From the NCBI RefSeq assembly GCF_014649335.1, contig NZ_BMSV01000002.1:310001-374000 (forward strand): DNA of 64,000 bases, given 5' to 3'. This document shows, piece by piece, positions 1 through 10,633 of the stretch; the first letter of the stretch is position 1, and the number at the start of each line of letters is the position of its first letter. The notes under the pieces are model-generated. The model was not told the DNA's origin. It was given only the letters and a program-made list of their open reading frames with translations, and searched no databases. Source of the DNA: Streptomyces roseolilacinus (GTDB lineage: Bacteria > Actinomycetota > Actinomycetes > Streptomycetales > Streptomycetaceae). The translations under genes and the position numbers were made by a program.

Positions 1-1109
1 CCGGGGACGGGGCCGCCCCGCCGCGTCCGTGGCGGGAGCGCACCACCTGGGTCCCGCTCGCGGCACTGGTCGTCCTCGCCCTCGGCTGGGGCCGCGACCT
101 GCCCGGAGCCGCCGTCGCCGTCGTCGGCCTCTGCCTGGCCGGGGCCGTCCTGTCCGCCGTCCACCACGCCGAAGTGGTCGCCCACCGCGTCGGCGAACCC
201 TTCGGGTCGCTCGTCCTCGCCGTCGCCGTGACCGTCATCGAGGTCGGCCTGATCGTCATGCTGATGGCCTCGGGCGGCGACAAGGCGGCCACGTACGCCC
301 GTGACACGGTGTTCGCCGCCGTCATGATCACCTGCAACGGCATCGTCGGGCTGTCCCTGCTCGTGGCGACCTTCCGGGGCGACCGGGTCGCCGTCTTCAA
401 CGCCGAGGGCTCCGGCGGCGCCCTCGCCACCGTCACCACCCTCGCCACGACGACCCTCGTGCTGCCCGCCTTCACCACCGGCACCCCGGGTCCCGAGTTC
501 ACCGGGGCGCAGCTCGCCTTCGCCGCCGTGGCCTCCCTCAGCCTGTACGGACTCTTCGTCACCGTGCAGACGGTCCGCCACCGGGAGTACTTCCTGCCCG
601 TCACCGTCGACGGCGTGCCCGTCGACCGCGACGGGCACGCCCCGCGGCCCGGCCGCGCGGCCACCGGGTGGAGCCTCGGCCTGCTCATGGTCGCGCTCGT
701 CGCCGTCGTCGGCCTGGCCAAGCTCGTCTCGCCGACGATCGAGTCGGGCGTGGAGACCGCCGGCCTGCCCACGGCGGTCGTCGGCGTCGTCATCGCCCTC
801 ATGGTCCTGCTGCCGGAGACCCTGGCCGCCCTGCGCGCCGCGCGCGGCGCACGCGTCCAGACCAGCCTCAACCTGGCCTACGGGTCCGCGATCGCCAGCA
901 TCGGGCTGACCGTGCCGACGATCGCGCTCGTCTCCGTGTGGCTGTCCGGGCCCCTGGTCCTGGGACTGGGCTCCGTCCACCTGGTGCTGCTGGCGCTCAC
1001 CGCCGTGGTGAGCGCCCTGACCGTGGTGCCCGGACGCGCCACACTCCTGCAGAGCGGCGTCCACCTGCTGCTGTTCGCCGCCTTCGTGTTCCTCTCGTTC
1101 AGCCCCTGA
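1..1109 (+). CDS. ChaA-type Ca2+(Na+)/H+ antiporter, 5'-truncated by window edge
   Basis: Integral membrane cation/proton antiporter of the CaCA superfamily, expected to export Ca2+ or Na+ in exchange for H+. The frame (codons starting at position 3) is open to the left edge, so the N-terminus lies outside the window; a GTG at 174 is internal. The two inverted alpha repeats are visible: HHAEVVAHRVGEPFGSLVLA followed by a TVIEVGLIV helix near the left, and a VLLPETLAALRAARG segment with NLAYGSAIASIGLTVP in the C-terminal half, both with the acidic residues the family uses for ion binding. About ten hydrophobic helices alternate with short polar loops. The gene ends 18 bp before the stop of the convergent acylase gene. 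The specific ion cannot be told from sequence. Confidence 0.88.
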   Translation, partial: GDGAAPPRPWRERTTWVPLAALVVLALGWGRDLPGAAVAVVGLCLAGAVLSAVHHAEVVAHRVGEPFGSLVLAVAVTVIEVGLIVMLMASGGDKAATYARDTVFAAVMITCNGIVGLSLLVATFRGDRVAVFNAEGSGGALATVTTLATTTLVLPAFTTGTPGPEFTGAQLAFAAVASLSLYGLFVTVQTVRHREYFLPVTVDGVPVDRDGHAPRPGRAATGWSLGLLMVALVAVVGLAKLVSPTIESGVETAGLPTAVVGVVIALMVLLPETLAALRAARGARVQTSLNLAYGSAIASIGLTVPTIALVSVWLSGPLVLGLGSVHLVLLALTAVVSALTVVPGRATLLQSGVHLLLFAAFVFLSFSP

Positions 1110-1127
1110 GGGGCGGCACGCGGAGGG

Positions 1128-3509
1128 TCACTGCGCCACGCGCACCACCCGCAGCGACGGGTCGCGCAGGATGTCCCGCTCGCAGAACCGCGCGGTCACC
1201 CACCGCTCCTGCGAGTACAGCCGGGTCTGGTCGGCGTGGTGCGGCGATCCCGGGTCGGACGACTGGGAGTACGACAGCAGCGTCCGCGCGACCGGGCACC
1301 GGCCGCCGTCCCAGCCCACCGCCTGGACGTGGCTCGTGCCGTGCCGCACCTCCGTGTAGGCCCCGGCCGCCGCGTCCCACACGGGGACCGTCATGTTCCA
1401 CACGCCCGTGCCCGTACCGCCGTGCACGGGGATGCGCTGGCCGCCCCGCACCACGAACTGGTGCTCGCCCAGCGGGGCGTCGAGCGGGATGCCGGCCGCG
1501 CGCAGCTCGGCCACCGCCCCGCGCAGCGCCGTGGCGAAGCCGGGCGCGCCGGTGTTCAGATCGCGCGGCGTGCCCACCGGGTCGGCCGCGGAGAACGGCA
1601 CCTTCCACCGCTCGGCGTTCGTCGTCTCCCGCTGGAGCCGCAGCCAGAACCGGTCGAACAGCAGCGCGCCCCGGCTCGTGGTGTCCGTCCGGCGGTCCCA
1701 CCGCGCGAGCGCCTCGCACGCCTCCGTGTCGCCCGGGAGCGCCGCCGGGCACGCCCGCAGCACGTCGTCGGCGGTCAGGTCGGCGGCGGGCACCCGGTTG
1801 GCGAACTGCTGCCGCTGGAGGTCGGCCACGGTCAGCCCGCCCCGCCCGGCCATCGCCGCCACGTCCTCGAGGGCGCCGCGCGTCCGCAGCGACCGCTCCG
1901 TCCCCACGTCGCCGAAGACCCGCTCGTACCGGGTCAGCGGCCGGTCGGCGTGGGACAGCCAGGCGCTGTCGTTGGAGTTCTCCACGTACGGGGTGTCCCG
2001 GAGCAGCGGCCAGCGCGCCGGGCCCATGATGCCGGGCTGCACCGCGTCCGGGTCCCTGCCCAGCGCGCAGTCGCCGCGCGACCCGTCGAGCACGGCCACG
2101 CCCGTCGCCGGGTACAGCGTGCGGCCCAGCGGCGTCGAGCAGCGCTCGGCCAGCTCGTCGGTGATCCTCGGCACGACCTGCGCCTGCGCGAGGAGCGTGC
2201 CGCCGTTCCGGTCGGAGGCCACCGTGTTCACCCACGGCAGGCCCTGCGTACGGCGCAGCGCGGCCACCATGTCCCGCGTGGAGCGGGCCTTGGCGAGGCC
2301 CAGCGAGGTGTCCGCCATGCGGAGGTTCCCCCCGTTGGGGTCGTGCAGCGCGTACGCGGTCGTCGCCGTCCACGGCAGCGGGTCGCCGCCGAAGGAGGTG
2401 ACCACCGGCCCGTACCGGGTCCACCACTGGGTACGGGTCACCGGCTCGCCGCCCGCGACGGGCACGGTCACGGTCCGCCGCACCATCCGCTCGGCCCTGC
2501 CGTCCACCAGGTACGCGGTGGGGTCGGCCGGGTCGAGGGCCAGCTGGTGCAGGTTCATGGTCCGGCCGGTGGCGACGGTGTGGCTCCACGCCACCTTGTC
2601 GGTGAAGCCGATCTGCACGAGCGGCACGCCCAGCAGCGAGGCGCCCTGCACGTTCAGCTCGCCGGGGATCGTCTGCTGCGACTGCCAGAACCGGCGGCCC
2701 CCGTGCCACGGGTAGTGCGGGTTGCCGAGCAGCAGGCCCCTCCCGTTGGCGGAGGTGCCGCCGGCGAACGCCACGGCGTTGGAGCCCATCGTCGCGTTCC
2801 GCTCGTCGAACATCTCCCGGGCCGCCCCGGCCACCCCGCCCGGGTCGGCGCCGGCGGCGGGGGCGGAGCCGGGGGCGGGCGGGCGCGCGGCCGTGATGGC
2901 GTCCACGAAGGCGCCCTCGCCGCCGATGACCGCGAGCGCGTGCGCCCGCCGGGCCACGTCCAGGGCCTCCACCGGGCGCACCCACGCCTTGCCGGCGCAC
3001 GCCGGGTCGGTCACCTCGTTCTGCTCCAGCCAGGCGTTGTACCCGGCCGCCCAGCCCCGCATCATCTCCTTCTGCTCGCGGCCGGGACCGGTGGGCGCCG
3101 GACGGGCGAGCAGCCGCTCCACGGTGCGCGCGTCGCGCACCCCGGCGAAGTACAGGTCGCTGGAGAGGTTCGTGCGGGCCGACGACAGCGAACCGTCCGT
3201 CGCGGCGTCCGGCCCGAAGTGCCGCGACCGCTCGCCCCGCACGGTCACGAACCCGTCGGCGAGCACGCACACCTGGTCGGCGGCCTGCGCCCAGCCGGTG
3301 CCGAAGCCCAGCGCGGCGTAGTCCTTCGCCAGGATGTGCGGGATGCCGTACTCGGTGTAGCGGATGGTCGCCGACAGGCCGCCCGCCGCCGGGCGGTGGT
3401 CGCCCGGCGCGGGCGGCGGGGCGGCGGTGGCCGGCAGGGTGGCCGCGGCCGTGGCGAACACGGCCGCGGCGACCGGCAACAGTCGTCTCAGGCTGGTGCG
3501 GAGGGGCAA
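1128..3509 (-). CDS. Secreted penicillin/aculeacin-type acylase (Ntn hydrolase)
   Basis: Ntn-hydrolase that should cleave an amide-linked acyl chain, as penicillin, aculeacin or N-acyl-homoserine-lactone acylases do. The precursor is normally cut autocatalytically into two chains. The nucleophile is the serine of GSNAVAFAGG about a third of the way along, preceded by an alpha-chain region and spacer and followed by a GLLLGNPHYPWHG segment typical of the beta chain. I prefer the TTG start at 3509. It has GGGAG five bases upstream and gives a clean signal peptide (LRTSLRRLLPVAAAVFATAA, then PATAA). The in-frame ATG at 3551 would add 14 mostly acidic or polar residues and lacks an obvious ribosome binding site. 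The substrate is unknown; antibiotic tailoring, lipopeptide cleavage and quorum quenching are all possible. Confidence 0.85.
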   Translation of the reverse strand: MPLRTSLRRLLPVAAAVFATAAATLPATAAPPPAPGDHRPAAGGLSATIRYTEYGIPHILAKDYAALGFGTGWAQAADQVCVLADGFVTVRGERSRHFGPDAATDGSLSSARTNLSSDLYFAGVRDARTVERLLARPAPTGPGREQKEMMRGWAAGYNAWLEQNEVTDPACAGKAWVRPVEALDVARRAHALAVIGGEGAFVDAITAARPPAPGSAPAAGADPGGVAGAAREMFDERNATMGSNAVAFAGGTSANGRGLLLGNPHYPWHGGRRFWQSQQTIPGELNVQGASLLGVPLVQIGFTDKVAWSHTVATGRTMNLHQLALDPADPTAYLVDGRAERMVRRTVTVPVAGGEPVTRTQWWTRYGPVVTSFGGDPLPWTATTAYALHDPNGGNLRMADTSLGLAKARSTRDMVAALRRTQGLPWVNTVASDRNGGTLLAQAQVVPRITDELAERCSTPLGRTLYPATGVAVLDGSRGDCALGRDPDAVQPGIMGPARWPLLRDTPYVENSNDSAWLSHADRPLTRYERVFGDVGTERSLRTRGALEDVAAMAGRGGLTVADLQRQQFANRVPAADLTADDVLRACPAALPGDTEACEALARWDRRTDTTSRGALLFDRFWLRLQRETTNAERWKVPFSAADPVGTPRDLNTGAPGFATALRGAVAELRAAGIPLDAPLGEHQFVVRGGQRIPVHGGTGTGVWNMTVPVWDAAAGAYTEVRHGTSHVQAVGWDGGRCPVARTLLSYSQSSDPGSPHHADQTRLYSQERWVTARFCERDILRDPSLRVVRVAQ

Positions 3510-3641
3510 CGTTTCTCCCAACTCGGCTTCGTACAAGGTCGGTTGGTCCATGCATTCATCCGCGGGGGCACGCTGTCATCCTCCCTGGGTCGGATCCGCG
3601 ATCACCCTCCGGGCCCCGGCCACCCGGAGTTCCGCCGGGGT

Positions 3642-4925
3642 TCACCGCAGGTCGACGATGCGCTTGACCTTCCCCACCGACCGCTCCAGCGTCCCGGGGT
3701 CCACCACCTCCACCGCGACCGTCACCCCGATGCCGTCCTTGACGGCCGCCCGGACCTCCGCCGCCGCCCCGTCCCGCCGCTCCCGCGCGGTGTCCGCGCG
3801 CGCCTCGACCCGCACGGTCAGCGCGTCCAGCCGCCCCTCGCGGGTCAGCCGCAGCTGGAAGTGCGGCGCCAGCCCCGGCGTGCGCAGCAGGACCTCCTCG
3901 ACCTGCGTCGGGAAGAGGTTCACCCCCCGCAGGACCACCATGTCGTCGCTGCGGCCCGTCACCTTCTCCATCCGCCGGAACACCCGCGCCGTGCCCGGCA
4001 GCAGCCGCGACAGGTCCCGCGTCCGGTACCGGATCACCGGCATGGCCTCCTTGGTGAGCGAGGTGAACACCAGCTCGCCCCGCTCCCCGTCCGGCAGCAC
4101 CCCGCCCGTCACCGGGTCGACGACCTCCGGGTAGAAGTGGTCCTCCCAGACGTGCAGCCCGTCCTTCGTCTCCACGCACTCCTGCGCCACGCCCGGCCCG
4201 ATCACCTCCGACAGGCCGTATATGTCGACCGCGTCGATCGCGAAGCGCTCCTCGATCTCCCGCCGCATCTCCTCCGTCCACGGCTCCGCGCCGAAGACGC
4301 CCACCTTCAGCGACGTGGACCGCGGATCGACGCCCTGCCGCTCGAACTCGTCCAGCAGCGTCAGCATGTACGAGGGCGTGACCATGATCACTTCGGGCCG
4401 GAAGTCGAGGATCAGCCGCACCTGGCGCGCCGTCATCCCCCCGGACGCCGGGACCACCGTGCAGCCCAGCCGCTCCGCCCCGCCGTGCGCCCCGAGCCCG
4501 CCCGTGAACAGCCCGTACCCGTACGCCACGTGCACGACCTGTCCCGGCCGGCCCCCGGCCGCGCGGATCGACCGGGCCACCACGTCCGCCCACATGTCGA
4601 GGTCCCGCTCGGTGTAGCCGACCACCGTGGGCCGGCCCGTCGTCCCGCTCGACGCGTGCAGGCGCCGCACGCGCGACCGGTCCACCGCGAACATCCCGAA
4701 GGGGTACTCCCGGCGCAGGTCCTCCTTGGTGGTGAACGGGAACCGGCGCAGGTCCGCCGGCGACCCGCAGTCCTCCGGCCGCACCCCGGCCGCGTCGAAC
4801 GACCGCCGGTAGAAGGGCACGTTGTCGTACGCGTGCCGCAGGGTCGAGCGCAGCCGCTCCAGCTGGAGCGCCGCCAGGCCCTCCCGGTCCAGCCGCTCCC
4901 CGGCGTCCCGCAGGTCCTCCGCCAT
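3642..4925 (-). CDS. paaK: Phenylacetate-CoA ligase
   Basis: Adenylate-forming enzyme that activates phenylacetate with ATP and CoA to phenylacetyl-CoA, the first step of aerobic phenylacetate catabolism, in the cytoplasm. At 427 residues it is full length for PaaK. The AMP-binding P-loop ASSGTTGRPTVVGYT is near residue 100, YGYGLFTGGLGAHGG and DIYGLSEVIGPG follow, and the C-terminal small domain ends in SVGKVKRIVDLR with the conserved catalytic lysine region. The ATG has GGAGG seven bases upstream. No paaABCDE, paaZ or beta-oxidation genes lie nearby, so it is an orphan ligase. A TetR/PaaR-like palindrome sits about 40 bp upstream (4965-4982). Confidence 0.93.
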   Translation of the reverse strand: MAEDLRDAGERLDREGLAALQLERLRSTLRHAYDNVPFYRRSFDAAGVRPEDCGSPADLRRFPFTTKEDLRREYPFGMFAVDRSRVRRLHASSGTTGRPTVVGYTERDLDMWADVVARSIRAAGGRPGQVVHVAYGYGLFTGGLGAHGGAERLGCTVVPASGGMTARQVRLILDFRPEVIMVTPSYMLTLLDEFERQGVDPRSTSLKVGVFGAEPWTEEMRREIEERFAIDAVDIYGLSEVIGPGVAQECVETKDGLHVWEDHFYPEVVDPVTGGVLPDGERGELVFTSLTKEAMPVIRYRTRDLSRLLPGTARVFRRMEKVTGRSDDMVVLRGVNLFPTQVEEVLLRTPGLAPHFQLRLTREGRLDALTVRVEARADTARERRDGAAAEVRAAVKDGIGVTVAVEVVDPGTLERSVGKVKRIVDLR

Positions 4926-4964
4926 GTGCCGTCCTCCGTCCGTCCCGCGCCGGCCGCCCTGTGT

Positions 4965-4982
4965 CGACCGACCATTCGGTCG
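4965..4982. promoter_or_regulatory. PaaR/TetR-like operator upstream of paaK
   Basis: Inverted repeat CGACCG-N6-CGGTCG, read as CGACCGACCATTCGGTCG. It fits the ACCG-N6-CGGT core reported for TetR-family PaaR repressors of phenylacetate genes in actinobacteria. It lies 40 bp upstream of the paaK start codon, where a repressor would cover the promoter. The regulator gene itself is not in the neighbourhood. Confidence 0.6.
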
Positions 4983-5166
4983 CTCCGCTCCCGATCAGTT
5001 ACCCCGCGCGACCCCTCCCCGGCAAGCCCCCCGACGCGGGCCGTCCGCCCCGCCCCGCCCCCCGGGCCCCCGGACGGGGCGCGCACGGCCGGGAAGCGCC
5101 GCCCGCTGCGGGCGGCCCCGCCGCCGCGGCGGGCCGGCCTCACCCGACCGGGTTACCGTTGCGGCC

Positions 5167-5775
5167 ATGGCCGCGCACGACCCCTCGACCCGCCTCGCCC
5201 TCGCCCTCGCCGCCACCCTCCGCCACGACGGCAGGGGCGGCGTCGCCGACGACCTGACCACCCCCGACGCCCTCGCCGCCTGGGTGCGGGACCACGCGGA
5301 CGACCTGCCCGCCTCGGCGCCCGGTCCCGCCGCGGACGCCGAGGCCCTCGCCGCCGCGCGGGAGGTCCGCGCGGCGGTGCGCGCCCTGTTCGCCCGCGCG
5401 GTTCCCGGCGAGCCGAGCCGGGCCGACGCCGGCCGCCTCATGCCGGTGCCGGACGCCCTCGACGTCCTCAACACCGCCGCGGCCGCCACCCCCGTCGTAC
5501 CGCGGCTGACGTGGCGGCCCGGCGGGGAGCCGGCCGCCGGGCACGCCCCGGCCGCGACCCCCGCCGGCGCACCGCCCGGACGGGCCCTGGCGGCCGCCCT
5601 CGCCCACGCCGCCATCGCCTTCCTCGCCGGTCCCGACCGGCCCCTGCTGCGCGCCTGCCACGCCCCCCGCTGCGTCCGCTACTTCCTGAAGGGCCACCCC
5701 CGCCAGGAGTGGTGCACCCCCTCCTGCGGCAACCGCGCCCGCGTCGCCCGCCACCACACCCGCCACCACCCCTGA
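5167..5775 (+). CDS. ABATE / CGNR zinc-finger domain protein
   Basis: Protein of 202 residues with an N-terminal helical ABATE-type domain and a C-terminal CGNR zinc finger. The finger is plain near the end: LRACHAPRCVRYFLKG, then EWCTPSCGNRARVARHH, giving four cysteines and the CGNR signature. Such proteins are common in Streptomyces and are thought to bind DNA as stress-linked regulators; no target is known. The start is the ATG at 5167, giving the usual MAAHDPSTRLALALAATLRHD opening. The ribosome binding site is weak. An upstream extension of the frame is possible but low in complexity. Confidence 0.82.
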   Translation: MAAHDPSTRLALALAATLRHDGRGGVADDLTTPDALAAWVRDHADDLPASAPGPAADAEALAAAREVRAAVRALFARAVPGEPSRADAGRLMPVPDALDVLNTAAAATPVVPRLTWRPGGEPAAGHAPAATPAGAPPGRALAAALAHAAIAFLAGPDRPLLRACHAPRCVRYFLKGHPRQEWCTPSCGNRARVARHHTRHHP

Positions 5776-5917
5776 CCCGCCGCCCCGACCCGGTCCGGGC
5801 CCCCGTCCGCGGTGTCGTCCGAACCGGTGAACCGCCTGGTGCGGCACGCCTTCCGGACCCCGCCGGCAACCCCGCCCCACCCGCCGCGCGACGCCCCCGG
5901 CCACGTACCATGGGCCC

Positions 5918-6418
5918 ATGTCCTTCCTCCGCCGCCGCAGCCCCGCCACACCCGCGGGCCCGGACTTCGACGTCCTGGCCATGGACCCGGGCGACTGGCC
6001 CGGGAATCTCGGCGCCGGCCTGCTCCCCGCCCCCGACGGCACGTGCCAGGGCGTCTTCCTCCGCTACGACCTCTTCGGCGGCCGCGGCCCCGCGATGATC
6101 ATCGGCAACCTCCCGGAGGGCTCCCCGGCCCGCGACCTCGCCGAGGGCCAGATCCCCTTCGAGGCGGCCCAGCTCCTCGCGGCGCTGGACATGGACGAGC
6201 ACGTCGAGGTCGCCGAGACCGAGGACGTCCCGGTCATGCAGGGCGACAACCTCCTCATCGTGCGCCGCCTGAAGCTCACCGAGAGCCGGATCTCCTGCGT
6301 CCAGTTCGACCGCAGCGACGGCGTCCTGGTGACCATCGCCAGCTGGGACCGGCCCATCACCGACGACCTGTACGCCCTCCTCAAGCCGCTCCCCGCGGAA
6401 CTCTTCCAGCAGGGCTGA
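5918..6418 (+). CDS. Conserved hypothetical protein (166 aa)
   Basis: Soluble protein of 166 residues without signal peptide or membrane segments. I recognise the style as a Streptomyces conserved hypothetical but cannot assign a named domain or function. It opens MSFLRRRSPATPAGPDFDVL and carries acidic, mixed alpha/beta stretches such as LAALDMDEHVEVAETEDV and LIVRRLKLTESRISCVQFD. It is separated by 14 bp from the following S4-domain gene on the same strand, so the two are probably co-transcribed. The ATG at 5918 follows a short GC-rich spacer without a strong ribosome binding site. Confidence 0.75.
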   Translation: MSFLRRRSPATPAGPDFDVLAMDPGDWPGNLGAGLLPAPDGTCQGVFLRYDLFGGRGPAMIIGNLPEGSPARDLAEGQIPFEAAQLLAALDMDEHVEVAETEDVPVMQGDNLLIVRRLKLTESRISCVQFDRSDGVLVTIASWDRPITDDLYALLKPLPAELFQQG

Positions 6419-6432
6419 CCCCGAGGACCGCC

Positions 6433-6831
6433 ATGGCAGCGACGGACGAGGCGAACCCGAACGCGACGGCACGCGTCGACAGCTGGATCTGGGCCGTACG
6501 CCTCACCAAGACCCGCTCCCAGGCCGCCACGGCCTGCCGCGCCGGACACGTCCGCGTCAACGGCGACCGCGCCAAGCCCGCCCAGGCCGTCAAGCCGGGC
6601 GACGAGGTGCGCGTCTTCCACGCCGGACACGAGCGGGTCGTCGAGGTGAAGCGGGTCCTCACCAAGCGCGTCGGCGCCCCCGTCGCGGCCGAGGCGTACA
6701 CGGACCGGACCCCGGCCCCGCCGCCCCGCGAGCACGTCGCCCTCGCCGGCGTCCGCGACCGGGGCGCGGGCCGCCCCACCAAGCGCGAGCGCCGCGAACT
6801 GGACCAGCTCCGCGGCGCCCGCCGCGCGTAG
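6433..6831 (+). CDS. S4-domain RNA-binding protein (HslR/Hsp15-like)
   Basis: Small basic protein of 132 residues with an N-terminal S4 RNA-binding fold: RVDSWIWAVRLTKTRSQAAT, CRAGHVRVNG, then KPAQAVKPGDEVRV. This is the layout of Hsp15/HslR, which in E. coli recycles free 50S subunits carrying nascent chains. The C-terminal tail is lysine and arginine rich (GAGRPTKRERRELDQLRGARRA), typical of actinobacterial members. Start is the ATG at 6433, just after the stop of the preceding hypothetical gene. It ends 10 bp before the stop of the convergent geosmin synthase gene. Confidence 0.88.
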   Translation: MAATDEANPNATARVDSWIWAVRLTKTRSQAATACRAGHVRVNGDRAKPAQAVKPGDEVRVFHAGHERVVEVKRVLTKRVGAPVAAEAYTDRTPAPPPREHVALAGVRDRGAGRPTKRERRELDQLRGARRA

Positions 6832-6841
6832 GCGACCGCCG

Positions 6842-9145
<2,304 letters not shown>

Positions 9146-9228
9146 TCATATGAACGCCGGACGGGGCGCGGGGTCACGGGCCCCCGGCGGGCGGGGAGGG
9201 CGCGGGTCCCCGGCCGGCGTACGGCGAC

Positions 9229-9266
9229 GCGCCGTGCGCCCGGCATGGACACCGGGCGCACGGCGC
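9229..9266 (-). terminator. Hairpin terminator after the APH-fold gene
   Basis: Perfect 15-bp stem GCGCCGTGCGCCCGG / CCGGGCGCACGGCGC with an 8-nt loop, starting 20 bp beyond the stop of the minus-strand kinase gene at 9286. It separates that gene from geoA. No T-run follows, as is usual in Streptomyces. Confidence 0.7.
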
Positions 9267-9285
9267 GCCACCTCCCGTCGTACGG

Positions 9286-10401
9286 TCAGCGCGTGCCGAC
9301 CGCCGCGCGCACGGCCCGCCGGGCCAGCGCGCAGTCGTCGTGCAGTCGCCGCAGCAGCAGCCGCTGCTCCTCCCCGGGCGAGACCGCGCCGGGCTGGACG
9401 GGGACCGAGCCCGCGGGCGGAGCCTCTCGTATCGTGCGCTGCACCGCCGTCTCGTACGTCCTGATCTCCCGTGTCAGGACGAGCATCAGGTTCACCAGGA
9501 ACGCGTCGCGCGCCGCGGGTCCGCCGGCCTGCGCGTGCTGGCTGATCCGCCGCCGCGCGACGGGCGCGTCACCCAGCACGGTCCACAGCGTCGCCAGGTC
9601 GTAGCCGGGCAGGTACCAGCCGGCGTGCTCCCAGTCGACCAGCACCGGGCCGGCCGGTGACAGCAGCATGTTCGACAGCAGCGCGTCGCCGTGGCAGAAC
9701 TGGCCCATGCCGTGCCGACCGCCGGCGTGCGCCAGCCCGTGCAGCAGCTTCTGCAGGTCGTCGCGGTCCCGGTCGGTGAACAGGCCCAGTTCGTGGTAGC
9801 GGGCGATCCGCGACGCGTAGTCCAGCGGCGCGTCGAACGTCCCGGCCGGCGGGCGCCACTCGTTGAGCCGCGCCACCGCCCCCAGGACGGCCTTGACGTC
9901 CGCGCGCGGCGGCGCCTCCGCGACGTGGCGGCTCAGCGCCGCGGCCCGGCCCGGCATCCGCTCGACGACCAGCGTGCCGTTGTCCGGGTCCGCCGCGACC
10001 AGCCGCGGCACCCGCACCGGGGGGCGGTGGCGGACGAACGTGCGGTAGGCGGCGATCTCGTGCCGGAACCGCTCCACCCACACGGGGGAGTGGTCCAGTA
10101 AACACTTCGCGACGGCGGTGGTCCGCCCCGTCGTGCCGACGAGCAGCACCGAGCGCCCGCTGCGCCGCATCACCTGCACCGGGTTGAACTCCGGGCAGAT
10201 GCGGTGCACCGAGGCGATCGCCTTCCGCAGCTGGACGCCCTGGGGTCCCGACAGGTCGATCCTCCCGCTGAGCGGACCGGTCACCGCCCCCGCCCAGCGC
10301 CTGCTCCGGCCCGCCTGGGCCGGGCCCGGGTACGGACCGCTCCCGGCCGGCGCGGTACGGGGCCGGGGCGGGGCGGACACGGAGGACGATGCTGTGTACA
10401 T
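9286..10401 (-). CDS. Aminoglycoside phosphotransferase (APH) fold protein
   Basis: Small-molecule kinase or kinase-like protein of 371 residues. The catalytic loop is [14 protein letters not shown] (HGDxxxxN), and the metal-binding acidic residue is in [18 protein letters not shown], where DWE replaces the commoner D(F/W)E/D. An N-lobe lysine is present in [16 protein letters not shown]. The first 45 residues are a proline-rich tail without predicted structure, so a downstream start is possible; the ATG at 10401 has only a distant GAAGGGA. The substrate is unknown and resistance cannot be assumed. A terminator follows at 9229-9266. It is divergent from the NsdA-like gene. Confidence 0.8.
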   Translation of the reverse strand: MYTASSSVSAPPRPRTAPAGSGPYPGPAQAGRSRRWAGAVTGPLSGRIDLSGPQGVQLRKAIASVHRICPEFNPVQVMRRSGRSVLLVGTTGRTTAVAKCLLDHSPVWVERFRHEIAAYRTFVRHRPPVRVPRLVAADPDNGTLVVERMPGRAAALSRHVAEAPPRADVKAVLGAVARLNEWRPPAGTFDAPLDYASRIARYHELGLFTDRDRDDLQKLLHGLAHAGGRHGMGQFCHGDALLSNMLLSPAGPVLVDWEHAGWYLPGYDLATLWTVLGDAPVARRRISQHAQAGGPAARDAFLVNLMLVLTREIRTYETAVQRTIREAPPAGSVPVQPGAVSPGEEQRLLLRRLHDDCALARRAVRAAVGTR

Positions 10402-10551
10402 GGGCGAGACAGATCCCTTCGTGTGCCGACGACTGCGTACGCTGCCCCGTCCCGCCTCCGGTCCGACACCCTGGGGAATGAGGGCCGTCGCCGGGACGGG
10501 GTGGCGCGTTCCTACCTGACACCCCGCCCCGGGTGGCTAACCATCTTGCGC

Positions 10552-10582
10552 ACCCTGGCGAACCCTGGCGAATAGTCGCCAG
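10552..10582. promoter_or_regulatory. Direct repeat overlapping inverted repeat upstream of NsdA-like gene
   Basis: ACCCTGGCGA occurs twice back to back (10552-10561 and 10562-10571). The second copy supplies the left arm of a 7-bp inverted repeat, CTGGCGA-N4-TCGCCAG (10565-10582). A TACTGT -10-like box follows near 10589. The site is about 55 bp upstream of the GTG at 10634 and looks like an operator, possibly for autoregulation. Confidence 0.45.
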
Positions 10583-10633
10583 CCCCATGACAGGGGGCTA
10601 CTGTCAACTCAGCCGAGAACCTGGGGGCTTGAC

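Noticed and set aside
1236-6098. A 1620-residue open frame on the plus strand spanning the acylase, paaK and CGNR genes
   Set aside because: Antisense shadow: high GC leaves the complementary third-position frame free of stops. The sequence is Arg/His/Pro/Val-rich with no motif, and the real genes lie on the other frames.
9286-10401. Part of a geosmin operon with geoA
   Set aside because: A strong hairpin at 9229-9266 separates the kinase from geoA, and I know of no role for APH-fold proteins in geosmin formation.
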